Below, piece after piece: positions 1-7,347 of a DNA stretch of 64,000 nucleotides. Below the pieces are notes generated by a model. It saw only the letters and a list, made by a program, of their open reading frames with translations, ran no database searches and had not been told where the DNA came from. Within the stretch, counting starts at the first letter, position 1, and every line of letters begins with the position of its first letter. The stretch is from contig CAJTUV010000008.1 of assembly GCA_910579515.1 (NCBI GenBank), forward strand, positions 33,223 to 97,222, read 5' to 3'. A program made the translations under genes and the position numbers. The DNA comes from an uncultured Hungatella sp. (GTDB lineage Bacteria; Bacillota; Clostridia; Lachnospirales; Lachnospiraceae).

Positions 1-56
1 GAGCAGAGCAGAGCAGAGCAGAGCAGAGCAGAGCAGAGCAGAGCAGAGCAGAGCAG
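1..56 (+). repeat. GAGCA pentanucleotide tandem repeat (11 full copies, truncated by window edge)
   Basis: Positions 1-55 are eleven perfect head-to-tail copies of GAGCA, followed by one more G. The array starts at base 1, so its true length is unknown. It lies in the open reading frame of the acyltransferase (codon phase starts at base 2) and encodes a Glu-Gln-Ser-Arg-Ala pentapeptide repeat every 15 bases. A unit of 5 bases is not a multiple of 3, so gain or loss of one unit shifts the downstream frame. This is the usual layout of slipped-strand phase-variable genes. Confidence 0.95.
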
Positions 57-1096
57 TTTATATTGATATTTTGAGGATAATGGCTTGTTTGTTAGTGATA
101 TTTAATCATACAAATGAGAGAGGTTTTTATCATTATATTTATGACGATTTAGGTTCCTGTATTTGGATAAGAAATCTATTGTTTTCTATCGCTTGTAAAA
201 GTGCGGTGCCAATCTTTTTTATGATATCCGGATCTATGCTTTTAGGTAAAGAGGAATCGATGAAAAAGACAGTCCTGAGGATTCCTAAGATATTAGCTGC
301 TCTGTTCATATTTTCTATCGCATATTTTTATACAGATGCTGTTTTAGCCGGAAACCATTTTGTATTAAAAGACACTCTTCAAGTAATTGTCCAAAAGAAC
401 TACTGGCATTTATGGTATTTATATGCGTATATATCTTTTATTATTGCATTGCCCTTTTTTAGAAAGCTAGTGATTTCTTTGGATAGAAAGTCTTCACTAT
501 ATATGTTTGCAGTAGCCGCAATATCTATGGGCGTTGTCCCAATAATAGAATACTTTGTTACTTCAGGTATAAATAGTAATTTGAAACAAAGATGGTTAAC
601 AGTAAATATATTCATATATCCAGTTATTGGATATGTGATAGATAACAAGGTTAATGTATATAAAATTAAAAAGAGTTCATTCCTGCTGCTTTGGATGGTA
701 AATCTTATATCCTTTTTTATAAGTGCGGTTTGTGAATACCACTTTTTGCTCAGGGAACCGGGAAATAAAAAAGAATTGTTTCTGACAAATTTTTGCTTGG
801 TTAATGCGGTAAGTATATACTCTACCATCAAGTATATATTTAATAGTAGAAAAATAAATGCTAGGATATATCATCTTTTAGTAGAGATTGGAAAGTGTAC
901 TTTTGGGATATACTTGCTACATATCTGGTTTCTGTGGAAGATACCATTCCTATATGATTTATGGATTAAAATAGAACATAGTGGCGTATTTGGTAGTTAT
1001 GCAGGAGTATTTGTGTCATGTATTTTAACATTTATGATAACTGGCGTGATAACGTATATATTACGTAGGATGCCAGTCATAAAAAAATTATTTTAG
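1..1096 (+). CDS. acyltransferase family 3 membrane protein, 5' end beyond window, N-terminus made of phase-variable repeat
   Basis: This is a polytopic membrane O-acyltransferase of the Acyltransferase_3 (OafA/WecH-like) family, which typically acetylates or otherwise acylates cell-surface glycans from the cytoplasmic side. The frame is open from the window edge through the repeat. Right after the repeat it reads VYIDILRIMACLLVIFNHT, which matches the usual first membrane helix of the family with its Arg and His. A later TTG at 71 would start inside this conserved helix, so the true start is upstream of the window. About ten hydrophobic segments follow, including the late family-like stretch GKCTFGIYLLHIW near the C-terminus. 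The 341 residues after base 71 are close to full family length. It is transcribed toward the IS66 element and opposite to glycan operon 1. The acyl group and acceptor cannot be read from sequence. The frame is ON as sequenced if the upstream start is in phase, which cannot be checked here. Confidence 0.85.
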   Translation, partial: SRAEQSRAEQSRAEQSRAVYIDILRIMACLLVIFNHTNERGFYHYIYDDLGSCIWIRNLLFSIACKSAVPIFFMISGSMLLGKEESMKKTVLRIPKILAALFIFSIAYFYTDAVLAGNHFVLKDTLQVIVQKNYWHLWYLYAYISFIIALPFFRKLVISLDRKSSLYMFAVAAISMGVVPIIEYFVTSGINSNLKQRWLTVNIFIYPVIGYVIDNKVNVYKIKKSSFLLLWMVNLISFFISAVCEYHFLLREPGNKKELFLTNFCLVNAVSIYSTIKYIFNSRKINARIYHLLVEIGKCTFGIYLLHIWFLWKIPFLYDLWIKIEHSGVFGSYAGVFVSCILTFMITGVITYILRRMPVIKKLF

Positions 1097-1167
1097 TTAT
1101 AATAATTGTAAGTGCCTCAAAAGATGACGTAGTGCAAAGCGGCTGATTTCCTGCTATACTGACTACA

Positions 1168-1283
1168 TCACTTGTTGAGACACTTCGTTTTTTTATGTTT
1201 TAACCTGCACTCTTCCGGCAGTTCCGCCGACCATGACAGGTAACGGTCTATCATCTCAGGGTGCTCCAGGTAGTGGTTGTTTG
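1168..1283 (-). pseudogene. C-terminal remnant of a second IS66 TnpC transposase
   Basis: Reading the minus strand from 1283 to the TGA at 1170-1168 gives about 38 residues including HYLEHPEMIDRYLSWSAELP and then EECRLK. This is the typical end of an IS66-family TnpC (acidic helix, then PWS-x-LP-x-x-C-R). It parallels the C-terminus of the intact TnpC here (LEPLLPWSESLPAKC) but differs in sequence, so it comes from another element. The coding fragment stops exactly where the left inverted repeat of the intact IS66 begins. The rest of that transposase is not found to the right of the element. Between 1097 and 1167 I see no gene, only an imperfect inverted pair (GTGCCTCAA near 1111, TTGAGACAC near 1175). 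Confidence 0.7.
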
Positions 1284-1304
1284 GTAAACGTCAAACCATC
1301 CGCC
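1284..1304 (+). repeat. IS66 left terminal inverted repeat
   Basis: The sequence GTAAACGTCAAACCATCCGC plus C matches the complement of the right end with a single mismatch (C versus A at base 9). IS66 ends commonly begin GTAA. Confidence 0.85.
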
Positions 1305-1383
1305 TAGTATTTTCTACAATCCTGTGTCATACTTGAAGAAACCCAAAAAACTACTTAGTTTTTTCAAGTAGGAGGTCTGTGTA

Positions 1384-1764
1384 ATGGATAAAAGTACACA
1401 TGAGATCCGGCTTGCGCATTGGAAGCAGATCATCGAACAATGTCAGAGCCGTCCAAAATCACAAACAGCGAAACAATGGCTGGAGGAACATGACATCAGT
1501 GATAAAGCCTACTACTACTGGCTGCGAAAAATCCGAAGAACGATTTATGACCAATCTGTTGCCGGTGGTACACTTTCTGCGGTATCACAGGAACAGGAAC
1601 TCTCCTTTGCACAGATGCCAGACAGCTATTTAAAGGAATATCCGTCTTCCTTTTCCTTTGCACCTGTGGCAGTCATAAAAACTCCCGCCGTAACACTGGC
1701 TGTTTCCAATGAAATATCGGACCAGCTCCTAAACCGGCTTATGAAGGCGGTTTCCCATGCTTAA
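1384..1764 (+). CDS. tnpA: IS66 TnpA accessory protein
   Basis: The 126-residue product matches the small first protein of IS66 elements. It carries an N-terminal helix-turn-helix-like region (about residues 5-52) with the typical motif AKQWLEEHDISDKAYYYWLR, which is thought to bind the element ends. The start ATG follows AGGAGG at about 1370 in the leader just inside the left end. It overlaps tnpB by 8 bp, consistent with coupled translation. In the family, TnpA, TnpB and TnpC are all needed for full transposition. Confidence 0.85.
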   Translation: MDKSTHEIRLAHWKQIIEQCQSRPKSQTAKQWLEEHDISDKAYYYWLRKIRRTIYDQSVAGGTLSAVSQEQELSFAQMPDSYLKEYPSSFSFAPVAVIKTPAVTLAVSNEISDQLLNRLMKAVSHA

Positions 1765-2113
1765 AGATGCTGCGGGTATCCGGCGGGTTGTAATTGCGTG
1801 CGGCTTTGTTGATCTGAGGAAAGGAATTGATGGACTTGCGCAGATCATCAGCTCCCGATACAGCCAGAATCCTTTCGAAATGGGAACTTTATTTCTCTTC
1901 TGCGGCAGGCGGTCCGACCGCATGAAAGGACTGTTATGGATGGGAAATGGATTCCTTCTTCTATATAAAAGATTTGAGGATGGAAACCTTACCTGGCCCC
2001 ACACCACAAAAGAAGCGGCAGAATTGACAGAAGAACAATTCCATTACCTGATGCTGGGCCTTAATCCATTAGATCCGAAGATCAAGGAAGTCCATCCCAC
2101 AAAGATCAGTTGA
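1757..2113 (+). CDS. tnpB: IS66 TnpB accessory protein (IS66_Orf2 family)
   Basis: The 118-residue product is full length for TnpB. It has the family signatures RVVIACGFVDLRKGIDGLAQ near residues 9-28, FLFCGRRSDRMKGLLWMGNG near 46-65, and WP with an acidic helix further on. Its exact biochemical job in IS66 transposition is not established. It overlaps tnpA and ends 34 bp before the tnpC frame. Confidence 0.9.
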   Translation: MLKDAAGIRRVVIACGFVDLRKGIDGLAQIISSRYSQNPFEMGTLFLFCGRRSDRMKGLLWMGNGFLLLYKRFEDGNLTWPHTTKEAAELTEEQFHYLMLGLNPLDPKIKEVHPTKIS

Positions 2114-2147
2114 AAACCATTGTGCAGAATAGAGAAATTTTCTGCCT

Positions 2148-3662
2148 GTGTCCTCTTTCCAGTGGGGATTGTCTTCCTCTCCGTTTTCAGTTCCCCAAAA
2201 TCTGCCATCCCTTCCTAAAAGAACCTTTATACCCTGTTTTACTTTCTTTTGCTACTTCACCGTTATGACTGTTCAGGTGGCACGAGAGAGACATTCTGAC
2301 CATAGGCATAATGACAGTAAAAAGCAGAAAGGAAAGCGGGAAGCGGATTTAAAGGATTTCCCCCAAGAGCCCCACGACCATGATATCTCCCATGAAGAGC
2401 TAGACAGCCTGTTTGGGAAAGGCTGCTGGAGGGAGCTGCCGGCGGAGGAATACCGAAGGCTGAGATATGAACCGGCCTCATGGACCGTAGAAACGCATAA
2501 AGTCCATGTATATGTAGGGACAGACGGAGAACACCAGGATAAATTCTTAAGAGGGGACCGCCCAAAGGATCTTCTGAGGAACAGCATCCTGACGCCATCC
2601 CTGGGGGCGGCGATTATGAACGCGAAATATGTAAACTCGCTGCCGCTGTACCAGATTGAGGAGGAATTCAGCCGAAATGGGGTGAAGATCTCCCGTCAGG
2701 TCATGGCCGGATGGATCATCCGGTGCTGCGAAAAATACCTTGCGCCGATGTATGGCTGCCTGAAGGAAAGGCTGCTGGAATACCCGGTCACCCAGTCGGA
2801 CGAGACCCCGGTGGAAGTAATCCGGGACGGATGTGGGGCGGGAAGCACGAGTTATATGTGGGTACACCGGAGTGGGGAGATGTACCGGGAGAAGCCGGTG
2901 GTGCTGTATGAATACCAGAAGACCCACAACAGCAGCCATCCGAAGAAATTCTATAAAGACTATAAAGGGATTCTGGTGACGGACGGTCTGGAGCAGTACC
3001 ACAAAATAGAAAGAGAACTGCCGGGGCTGAGGAACGCGAACTGCTGGGCCCATGCCAGGCGGGATTACGCGGAAGCGGTGAAGGCTCTTGGAAAAAGCAG
3101 CCCGGAAGCGGTGCGCCAGTCGGTAGCGTACCAGGCGCTGGCAAGTATTGGCACGATTTATAAGCTGGAAGGGATGCTAAAGGAGCTTTCGGGAGAAGAA
3201 AGGCTAAAAGAAAGGAAGACCTCGATCAAGCCGCTGGTGGAGGAATATTTCGCATGGGTAAAGGAACGGGTGGAAGACGAAAGCTGCCTGCCGAAAGGGA
3301 AAACGGCCCAGGGAGTGAAGTACAGCATAAACCAGGAGTCATATCTGAAGGTCTTTCTGGAAAACGGGGATGTACCGATTGATAATTCAGCATCGGAGAG
3401 GAGTATCCGGACGTTCTGTGTGGGAAAGAAAAACTGGGTACTGATCAACTCCGTAAAGGGTGCGCAGGCAAGCGCGATGATCTATAGTATCACAGAGACG
3501 GCGAAGTTAAATGAGCTGAATCCGTACTATTATTTAAAATATCTTTTGGAACGGATCCCGGAGCTAATGAATGCCGAGGGGGCCATAGCCGCAAAGGACC
3601 TGGAGCCTCTGCTGCCATGGTCAGAGAGCCTTCCAGCCAAATGTCATAGAATACGCTGCTGA
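2148..3662 (+). CDS. tnpC: IS66 TnpC transposase (DDE), N-terminus atypical
   Basis: This is the IS66 DDE transposase. Likely catalytic residues are the Asp in TQSDETPVEV (about 219), the Asp in GILVTDGLEQYHK (about 280) and the Glu in IDNSASERSIRTF (about 418). The C-terminus is the usual LLPWSESLPAKC. The first 40 residues are a pyrimidine-rich, hydrophobic stretch that does not look like the leucine-zipper/helix region most TnpC proteins carry, and the usual N-terminal Cys-pair zinc motif is missing. The frame opens with GTG at 2148 without a convincing ribosome site; ATG at 2265 is the alternative start. The N-terminal region may have been lost by a small rearrangement, which would make the element non-autonomous. 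Confidence 0.82.
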   Translation: MSSFQWGLSSSPFSVPQNLPSLPKRTFIPCFTFFCYFTVMTVQVARERHSDHRHNDSKKQKGKREADLKDFPQEPHDHDISHEELDSLFGKGCWRELPAEEYRRLRYEPASWTVETHKVHVYVGTDGEHQDKFLRGDRPKDLLRNSILTPSLGAAIMNAKYVNSLPLYQIEEEFSRNGVKISRQVMAGWIIRCCEKYLAPMYGCLKERLLEYPVTQSDETPVEVIRDGCGAGSTSYMWVHRSGEMYREKPVVLYEYQKTHNSSHPKKFYKDYKGILVTDGLEQYHKIERELPGLRNANCWAHARRDYAEAVKALGKSSPEAVRQSVAYQALASIGTIYKLEGMLKELSGEERLKERKTSIKPLVEEYFAWVKERVEDESCLPKGKTAQGVKYSINQESYLKVFLENGDVPIDNSASERSIRTFCVGKKNWVLINSVKGAQASAMIYSITETAKLNELNPYYYLKYLLERIPELMNAEGAIAAKDLEPLLPWSESLPAKCHRIRC

Positions 3663-3686
3663 AAAGCGGCGCTTTTTATAGTGGGG

Positions 3687-3707
3687 GGCGGATGGTTTTA
3701 CGTTTAC
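3687..3707 (-). repeat. IS66 right terminal inverted repeat
   Basis: On the minus strand this reads GTAAACGTAAAACCATCCGC plus C, pairing with the left end. It lies 25 bp after the tnpC stop. From 3708 to 3806 I see no gene. Confidence 0.85.
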
Positions 3708-3806
3708 AGAAAGTGTGATATTGTGCTCGTAATAAGTCAGGAGATTTATCTGATCAACAAGCTTTGGAAAGAGCCTATCTACTGTTTACTATATAACTCT
3801 CTGTTT

Positions 3807-5372
3807 CTATAACTTATTTAAAAATATTTCTATATCAATACAAGATAAAATATTAGCGTAAAGCATTAAAAATATAAGAAAACCATACACTATCTTCGGG
3901 TTAATCCTCATATATCTAATAAAAATACAGTCGATTCCCTTCTTTAACATGGGGATGATTGCCCATGCAAAATATATGTTAAATATTGGACTTTCTATAG
4001 TGCTCCAGTTTAAAACCATAAAAAATACAAAAGAAAAGATAAGCCACACTGTACAAAGTCTGGTAAATAATTCTTTATGACTATAAATAATTCCTATAAT
4101 AACAGTTATTAATATACAAACAGATAGTATCGTTGCATCTTCAGTAATTGGAGAGGCCCATGTATAGGATTTCTTTTGGATTGAAGATAGTTCAAATAAA
4201 GAACTATGATACATTTTTAATGTGGAAATAAACCTTTCAGAGACTGAAAATGATCGGGAACCCCATTTTGTTTTTACTGCCATCAATTCTGCAACTCCAT
4301 GTTTAAGCAAATGTCCATTTCCCAGACAAATTGCAGTTAAAACTCCAAAAAATCCTATTTTAAAAAATTTTATTAATTTATCTTTTGTAGATTCTTTTAT
4401 GAGCAACTCCATAAACACTATAAAAAAATTTGTAGGTGCCAAACCACTTGCAGAAATTAAACTTGCTACTGATTTTTCAGGTCTTTTAACTAACATATAA
4501 GTATATAATATTAATGGCAATGAGCATAATTGAGCTTTCTCAAAAATGATCAGATAAAGCATTGTAGAAAATGACACAATATATAGCATAAAAACAGTTT
4601 TACTCTTTGTTAGTATTCTAAGAAGCAGACCACCAAAGAGTAACAACTGCGAATTTATAATCTGCATAGTTATTGCTTTAAATACTACATTAATATTTTC
4701 AGGAATAAATATATCCGCAATAAAATCAATAACCGCATAAAAAGGAAAAGAAAAGCTAAATAGAATCGGATGGCGTATGTCATCCTGTTCAACATCTAAA
4801 GGATTAGAAAACTTTTGTCTAAAGGTTATTCCAGGGTCTAAACCATAAACCTTATCATACTTAGTATACCAATATATATTAGAAGTATATGCTATAATGA
4901 TTATAGCTACCACAGCAATGCTTATATATAAATATAACCTTTTATCCTGTTCATCTAACTGACTAAATATCTCTTTTAAAAATATTGCTGTTTTTCTATA
5001 TAACCATATACTTATATATACTAATGAGAATGAAGAATAGATAAAAAATCCCATAAGAGAAAAAATAAAACTAGAATCACTCAATCTATCAAATTTCAGT
5101 GAACGGAGCTTAAATAATATGATGCAAGCGATAATAAAAAAGAAAACACAAATTTGTATATTTTTTTTAATATATATCGTTGTGTCATCTATGGTATTTA
5201 TGTAAAAACAAAGCATAACAGTAAATGCTGTAATCATTGTTAATATAATATTCGCTAATGAATAGTGGGTATAAATAATATTATAAAACGCTAATATCGC
5301 AGCAGAACAAGATAGCAATATACCAATTAGCCATATATGGACATTCTTTCTATTTACCCTAAAGTTAATCAT
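3807..5372 (-). CDS. polytopic membrane protein, possible GT-C glycosyltransferase (DUF6080-like)
   Basis: The product is 521 residues with roughly 11-13 hydrophobic segments and no recognised soluble domain. A long extracytoplasmic loop around residues 180-230 contains DPGITFRQKF and then RHPILFSFSFPFY, similar in style to GT-C fold membrane glycosyltransferases that use lipid-linked sugars, but I cannot identify catalytic residues with certainty. The start ATG at 5372 is preceded by GGGAGGG with 8-bp spacing; an upstream ATG at 5414 lacks a ribosome site. It is the last gene of glycan operon 1, next to a UbiA-like prenyltransferase, a GtrB-like GT2 and YfhO, so a role in adding a lipid-carried side-chain sugar outside the membrane fits. 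Very AT-rich. Confidence 0.75.
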   Translation of the reverse strand: MINFRVNRKNVHIWLIGILLSCSAAILAFYNIIYTHYSLANIILTMITAFTVMLCFYINTIDDTTIYIKKNIQICVFFFIIACIILFKLRSLKFDRLSDSSFIFSLMGFFIYSSFSLVYISIWLYRKTAIFLKEIFSQLDEQDKRLYLYISIAVVAIIIIAYTSNIYWYTKYDKVYGLDPGITFRQKFSNPLDVEQDDIRHPILFSFSFPFYAVIDFIADIFIPENINVVFKAITMQIINSQLLLFGGLLLRILTKSKTVFMLYIVSFSTMLYLIIFEKAQLCSLPLILYTYMLVKRPEKSVASLISASGLAPTNFFIVFMELLIKESTKDKLIKFFKIGFFGVLTAICLGNGHLLKHGVAELMAVKTKWGSRSFSVSERFISTLKMYHSSLFELSSIQKKSYTWASPITEDATILSVCILITVIIGIIYSHKELFTRLCTVWLIFSFVFFMVLNWSTIESPIFNIYFAWAIIPMLKKGIDCIFIRYMRINPKIVYGFLIFLMLYANILSCIDIEIFLNKL

Positions 5373-5456
5373 GATTAAAACCCTCCCTATATTGTCAAAA
5401 TCAAATGCGTCCATAATAATTTAATCTTCTTTAGTGCCTTTGTTGCTCAAAAATGT

Positions 5457-6338
5457 TTACAGGTAAAGAGCCGCAAACATCACTACAATATATACTACAC
5501 ACAGCCCCAACAACATTTTATCATGCAATAGAACTTCCACTGGATCTCCATCAGAACTTTGACAGGCTTCATATACATTTTCTATATCCATACTGTATTT
5601 TAATGTTATGACTAAAACAATGGGAACTGTAAAAACCAGATATTTGTTTCCGTTCGTTAGCATAGTACTCTTATCCATGCTCCATAGAGCATAAAAAACA
5701 TTCATAAGCGCTAAACACATATACATATTTTTATCCAAAAAGGTTACTGGATATGCTTTCAGTACTTTTCTAGTTTTTCCATCGTCTAATTTTTTTAATT
5801 CATTCCTGCGCTTACCCAGCGCAAAGTAAAACGCTGCCGCCATCACAGTAAGATAAAGCCAGTTGGAAACATTGAGTCCAATAATTACAGCACCATACAT
5901 TACCCTGATAAGAAATCCAGCAACCAGGATGCTAATATCAACAATGGGAAGATTCTTGCATCCAAAACTATATGCAAGATTCAAAACCAGATAAAGAAGA
6001 ATCAACAGGCTAGAGGAAATATGATATATTCCTATATTACAAGCTACCCCCCCTAAGAACAATATAACTGAAAATAAGATTGCGTTTTTAACTGAGATTG
6101 CCCTTGAAGCTATCGGTCGTTGACACTTTATAGGATGTAATCTATCTTTTTCCCTGTCACGAATATCATTAATAATATAGACTACCGATGAAATCATACA
6201 AAAACTACAAAATCCAAGAAGCCCTGATAAAAACTTTCCTCGCTGAAAAAACTGTCCACTAAAAACCAATGCCGCAAATATTAGTAAATTCTTTATGTAA
6301 TGATGTATCCGCATAAGTTTCATATATGATTTTAGCAT
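5457..6338 (-). CDS. UbiA-family prenyltransferase, decaprenyl-phosphate phosphoribosyltransferase-like
   Basis: The 293-residue protein has 8-9 membrane helices and the Mg-binding UbiA motif NDIRDREKDRLHP at residues 57-69 (NDxxDxxxD). Its start, MRIHHYIKNLLIF, and the following KCQRPIASR resemble the Rv3806c-type family that transfers phosphoribose from PRPP to polyprenyl phosphate, rather than quinone prenyltransferases. If so, it would make a lipid-linked pentose donor used outside the membrane. It starts 7 bp after the upstream GT2 gene with GGAG in that gene's tail, so the pair is translationally close. The substrate is inferred from family resemblance only. Confidence 0.8.
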   Translation of the reverse strand: MLKSYMKLMRIHHYIKNLLIFAALVFSGQFFQRGKFLSGLLGFCSFCMISSVVYIINDIRDREKDRLHPIKCQRPIASRAISVKNAILFSVILFLGGVACNIGIYHISSSLLILLYLVLNLAYSFGCKNLPIVDISILVAGFLIRVMYGAVIIGLNVSNWLYLTVMAAAFYFALGKRRNELKKLDDGKTRKVLKAYPVTFLDKNMYMCLALMNVFYALWSMDKSTMLTNGNKYLVFTVPIVLVITLKYSMDIENVYEACQSSDGDPVEVLLHDKMLLGLCVVYIVVMFAALYL

Positions 6339-6345
6339 GCTTTAA

Positions 6346-7347
6346 TTATTCTCCTTTCTGCAAATAATTATCCGCATGATCTACCCCTAAATTCTTTGCT
6401 TTATAATCTTTCTCCGTCTCAGCAGTAATATAGATTGGGCGATGCTTAGTCTCAAGATATGTTTTGGCTAAATATTGGCCCAGAATCCCTACACAAAATA
6501 GCTGTAGACCACCCATGAACAGAATCATACAAGCCAATGACGGCCAACCTCCAACAGGATCTCCTAAAATTAAGGTTTTAGCGATAATTACACAGATAAA
6601 AATAAAAGCTATAAAGCAAGAAGCAAGTCCTAATATAAATGCAATTTCCAGTGGTGCAGTGGAGAAGGCTATGATCCCCTGAAGAGAATACTTAAACAGA
6701 TTCCAGAATGACCATTTTGTCTCTCCAGCTACCCGTTCTACATTCTCATATGGCAACCACTTAGTTCTGAAACCTACCCAGCCAAAGATTCCTTTCGAAA
6801 ATCGGTTGTATTCCCCCATAGCGATGATGGCTTCCACCATTTCTTTCTTGATAAGACGAAAATCACGTGCGCCATCTACAATATCTGCATCACTTATTTT
6901 ATTGATGATTTTATAAAAAGACCGGGCAAAAAAGCTACGGATAGGAGGCTCTCCCTTCCTGTCCATCCGTCGAGTAGCAACGCTATCGTACATTCCCCCT
7001 TGTAAAGCCTCATACATTTCTGGAAGTAATGCAGGCGGATCCTGCATGTCTGCATCCATTACTGCAACATAGTCACCCCCCCGTGCATTCTCTAATCCAG
7101 CATATATAGCCGCCTCTTTTCCAAAATTTCGAGAAAACGATATATAGCAAACTCGCTCATCTTCTACGGAAAATTTCCGTAATATATTTAAAGTTTCATC
7201 TTTAGAGCCATCATTTACGAAAAGAAACTTGAAAAGAATTCCCTTGGTGTCTGTCATCTTGTCCGCTATCTTTCTAATTTCCATCCAAAAATACGGGAGT
7301 GCTGCTTCCTCATTATAGCAGGGAATGACAATCGTAATTGTATTCAT
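6346..7347 (-). CDS. polyprenyl-phosphate glycosyltransferase, GtrB/DPM1-like GT2
   Basis: The 333-residue protein has a GT2 domain at the N-terminus (MNTITIVIPCYNEEAALPYF; DAD in VMDADMQDP near residue 100) and two C-terminal membrane helices (about residues 230-300). This is the GtrB/dolichol-phosphate-mannose synthase layout that makes polyprenyl-phosphate-linked monosaccharides. The start ATG at 7347 overlaps the YfhO stop as ATGA; the frame upstream of it is open by chance inside YfhO. It is followed closely by the UbiA-like gene. The sugar cannot be predicted. Confidence 0.9.
   Translation of the reverse strand: MNTITIVIPCYNEEAALPYFWMEIRKIADKMTDTKGILFKFLFVNDGSKDETLNILRKFSVEDERVCYISFSRNFGKEAAIYAGLENARGGDYVAVMDADMQDPPALLPEMYEALQGGMYDSVATRRMDRKGEPPIRSFFARSFYKIINKISDADIVDGARDFRLIKKEMVEAIIAMGEYNRFSKGIFGWVGFRTKWLPYENVERVAGETKWSFWNLFKYSLQGIIAFSTAPLEIAFILGLASCFIAFIFICVIIAKTLILGDPVGGWPSLACMILFMGGLQLFCVGILGQYLAKTYLETKHRPIYITAETEKDYKAKNLGVDHADNYLQKGE

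Larger units (their letters stand above)
1284..3707 (+). mobile_element. IS66-family insertion sequence (tnpA-tnpB-tnpC)
   Basis: The 2,424-bp element is bounded by near-perfect 21-bp inverted repeats that start with GTAA (1284-1304 and 3687-3707). It carries the three IS66 genes in order tnpA, tnpB, tnpC on the plus strand. The eight bases on the left (GTTGTTTG) and on the right (AGAAAGTG) do not match, so the expected 8-bp target duplication is absent. The left flank is a remnant of another IS66, which suggests either insertion followed by flank deletion or recombination between two copies. Confidence 0.88.

Noticed and set aside
1..56. Repeat as CRISPR or assembly artefact
   Set aside because: The units are contiguous without spacers, and the frame continues perfectly into a conserved domain, which argues for a genuine coding repeat; copy number may still be affected by assembly.
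1276..3715. 8-bp target site duplication of the IS66
   Set aside because: The flanks GTTGTTTG and AGAAAGTG do not match in any register I tried.
5373..5414. Longer N-terminus for the membrane protein (start at 5414)
   Set aside because: The inner ATG at 5372 has GGGAGGG with ideal spacing; the outer one has none and would add a charged leader to the first helix.
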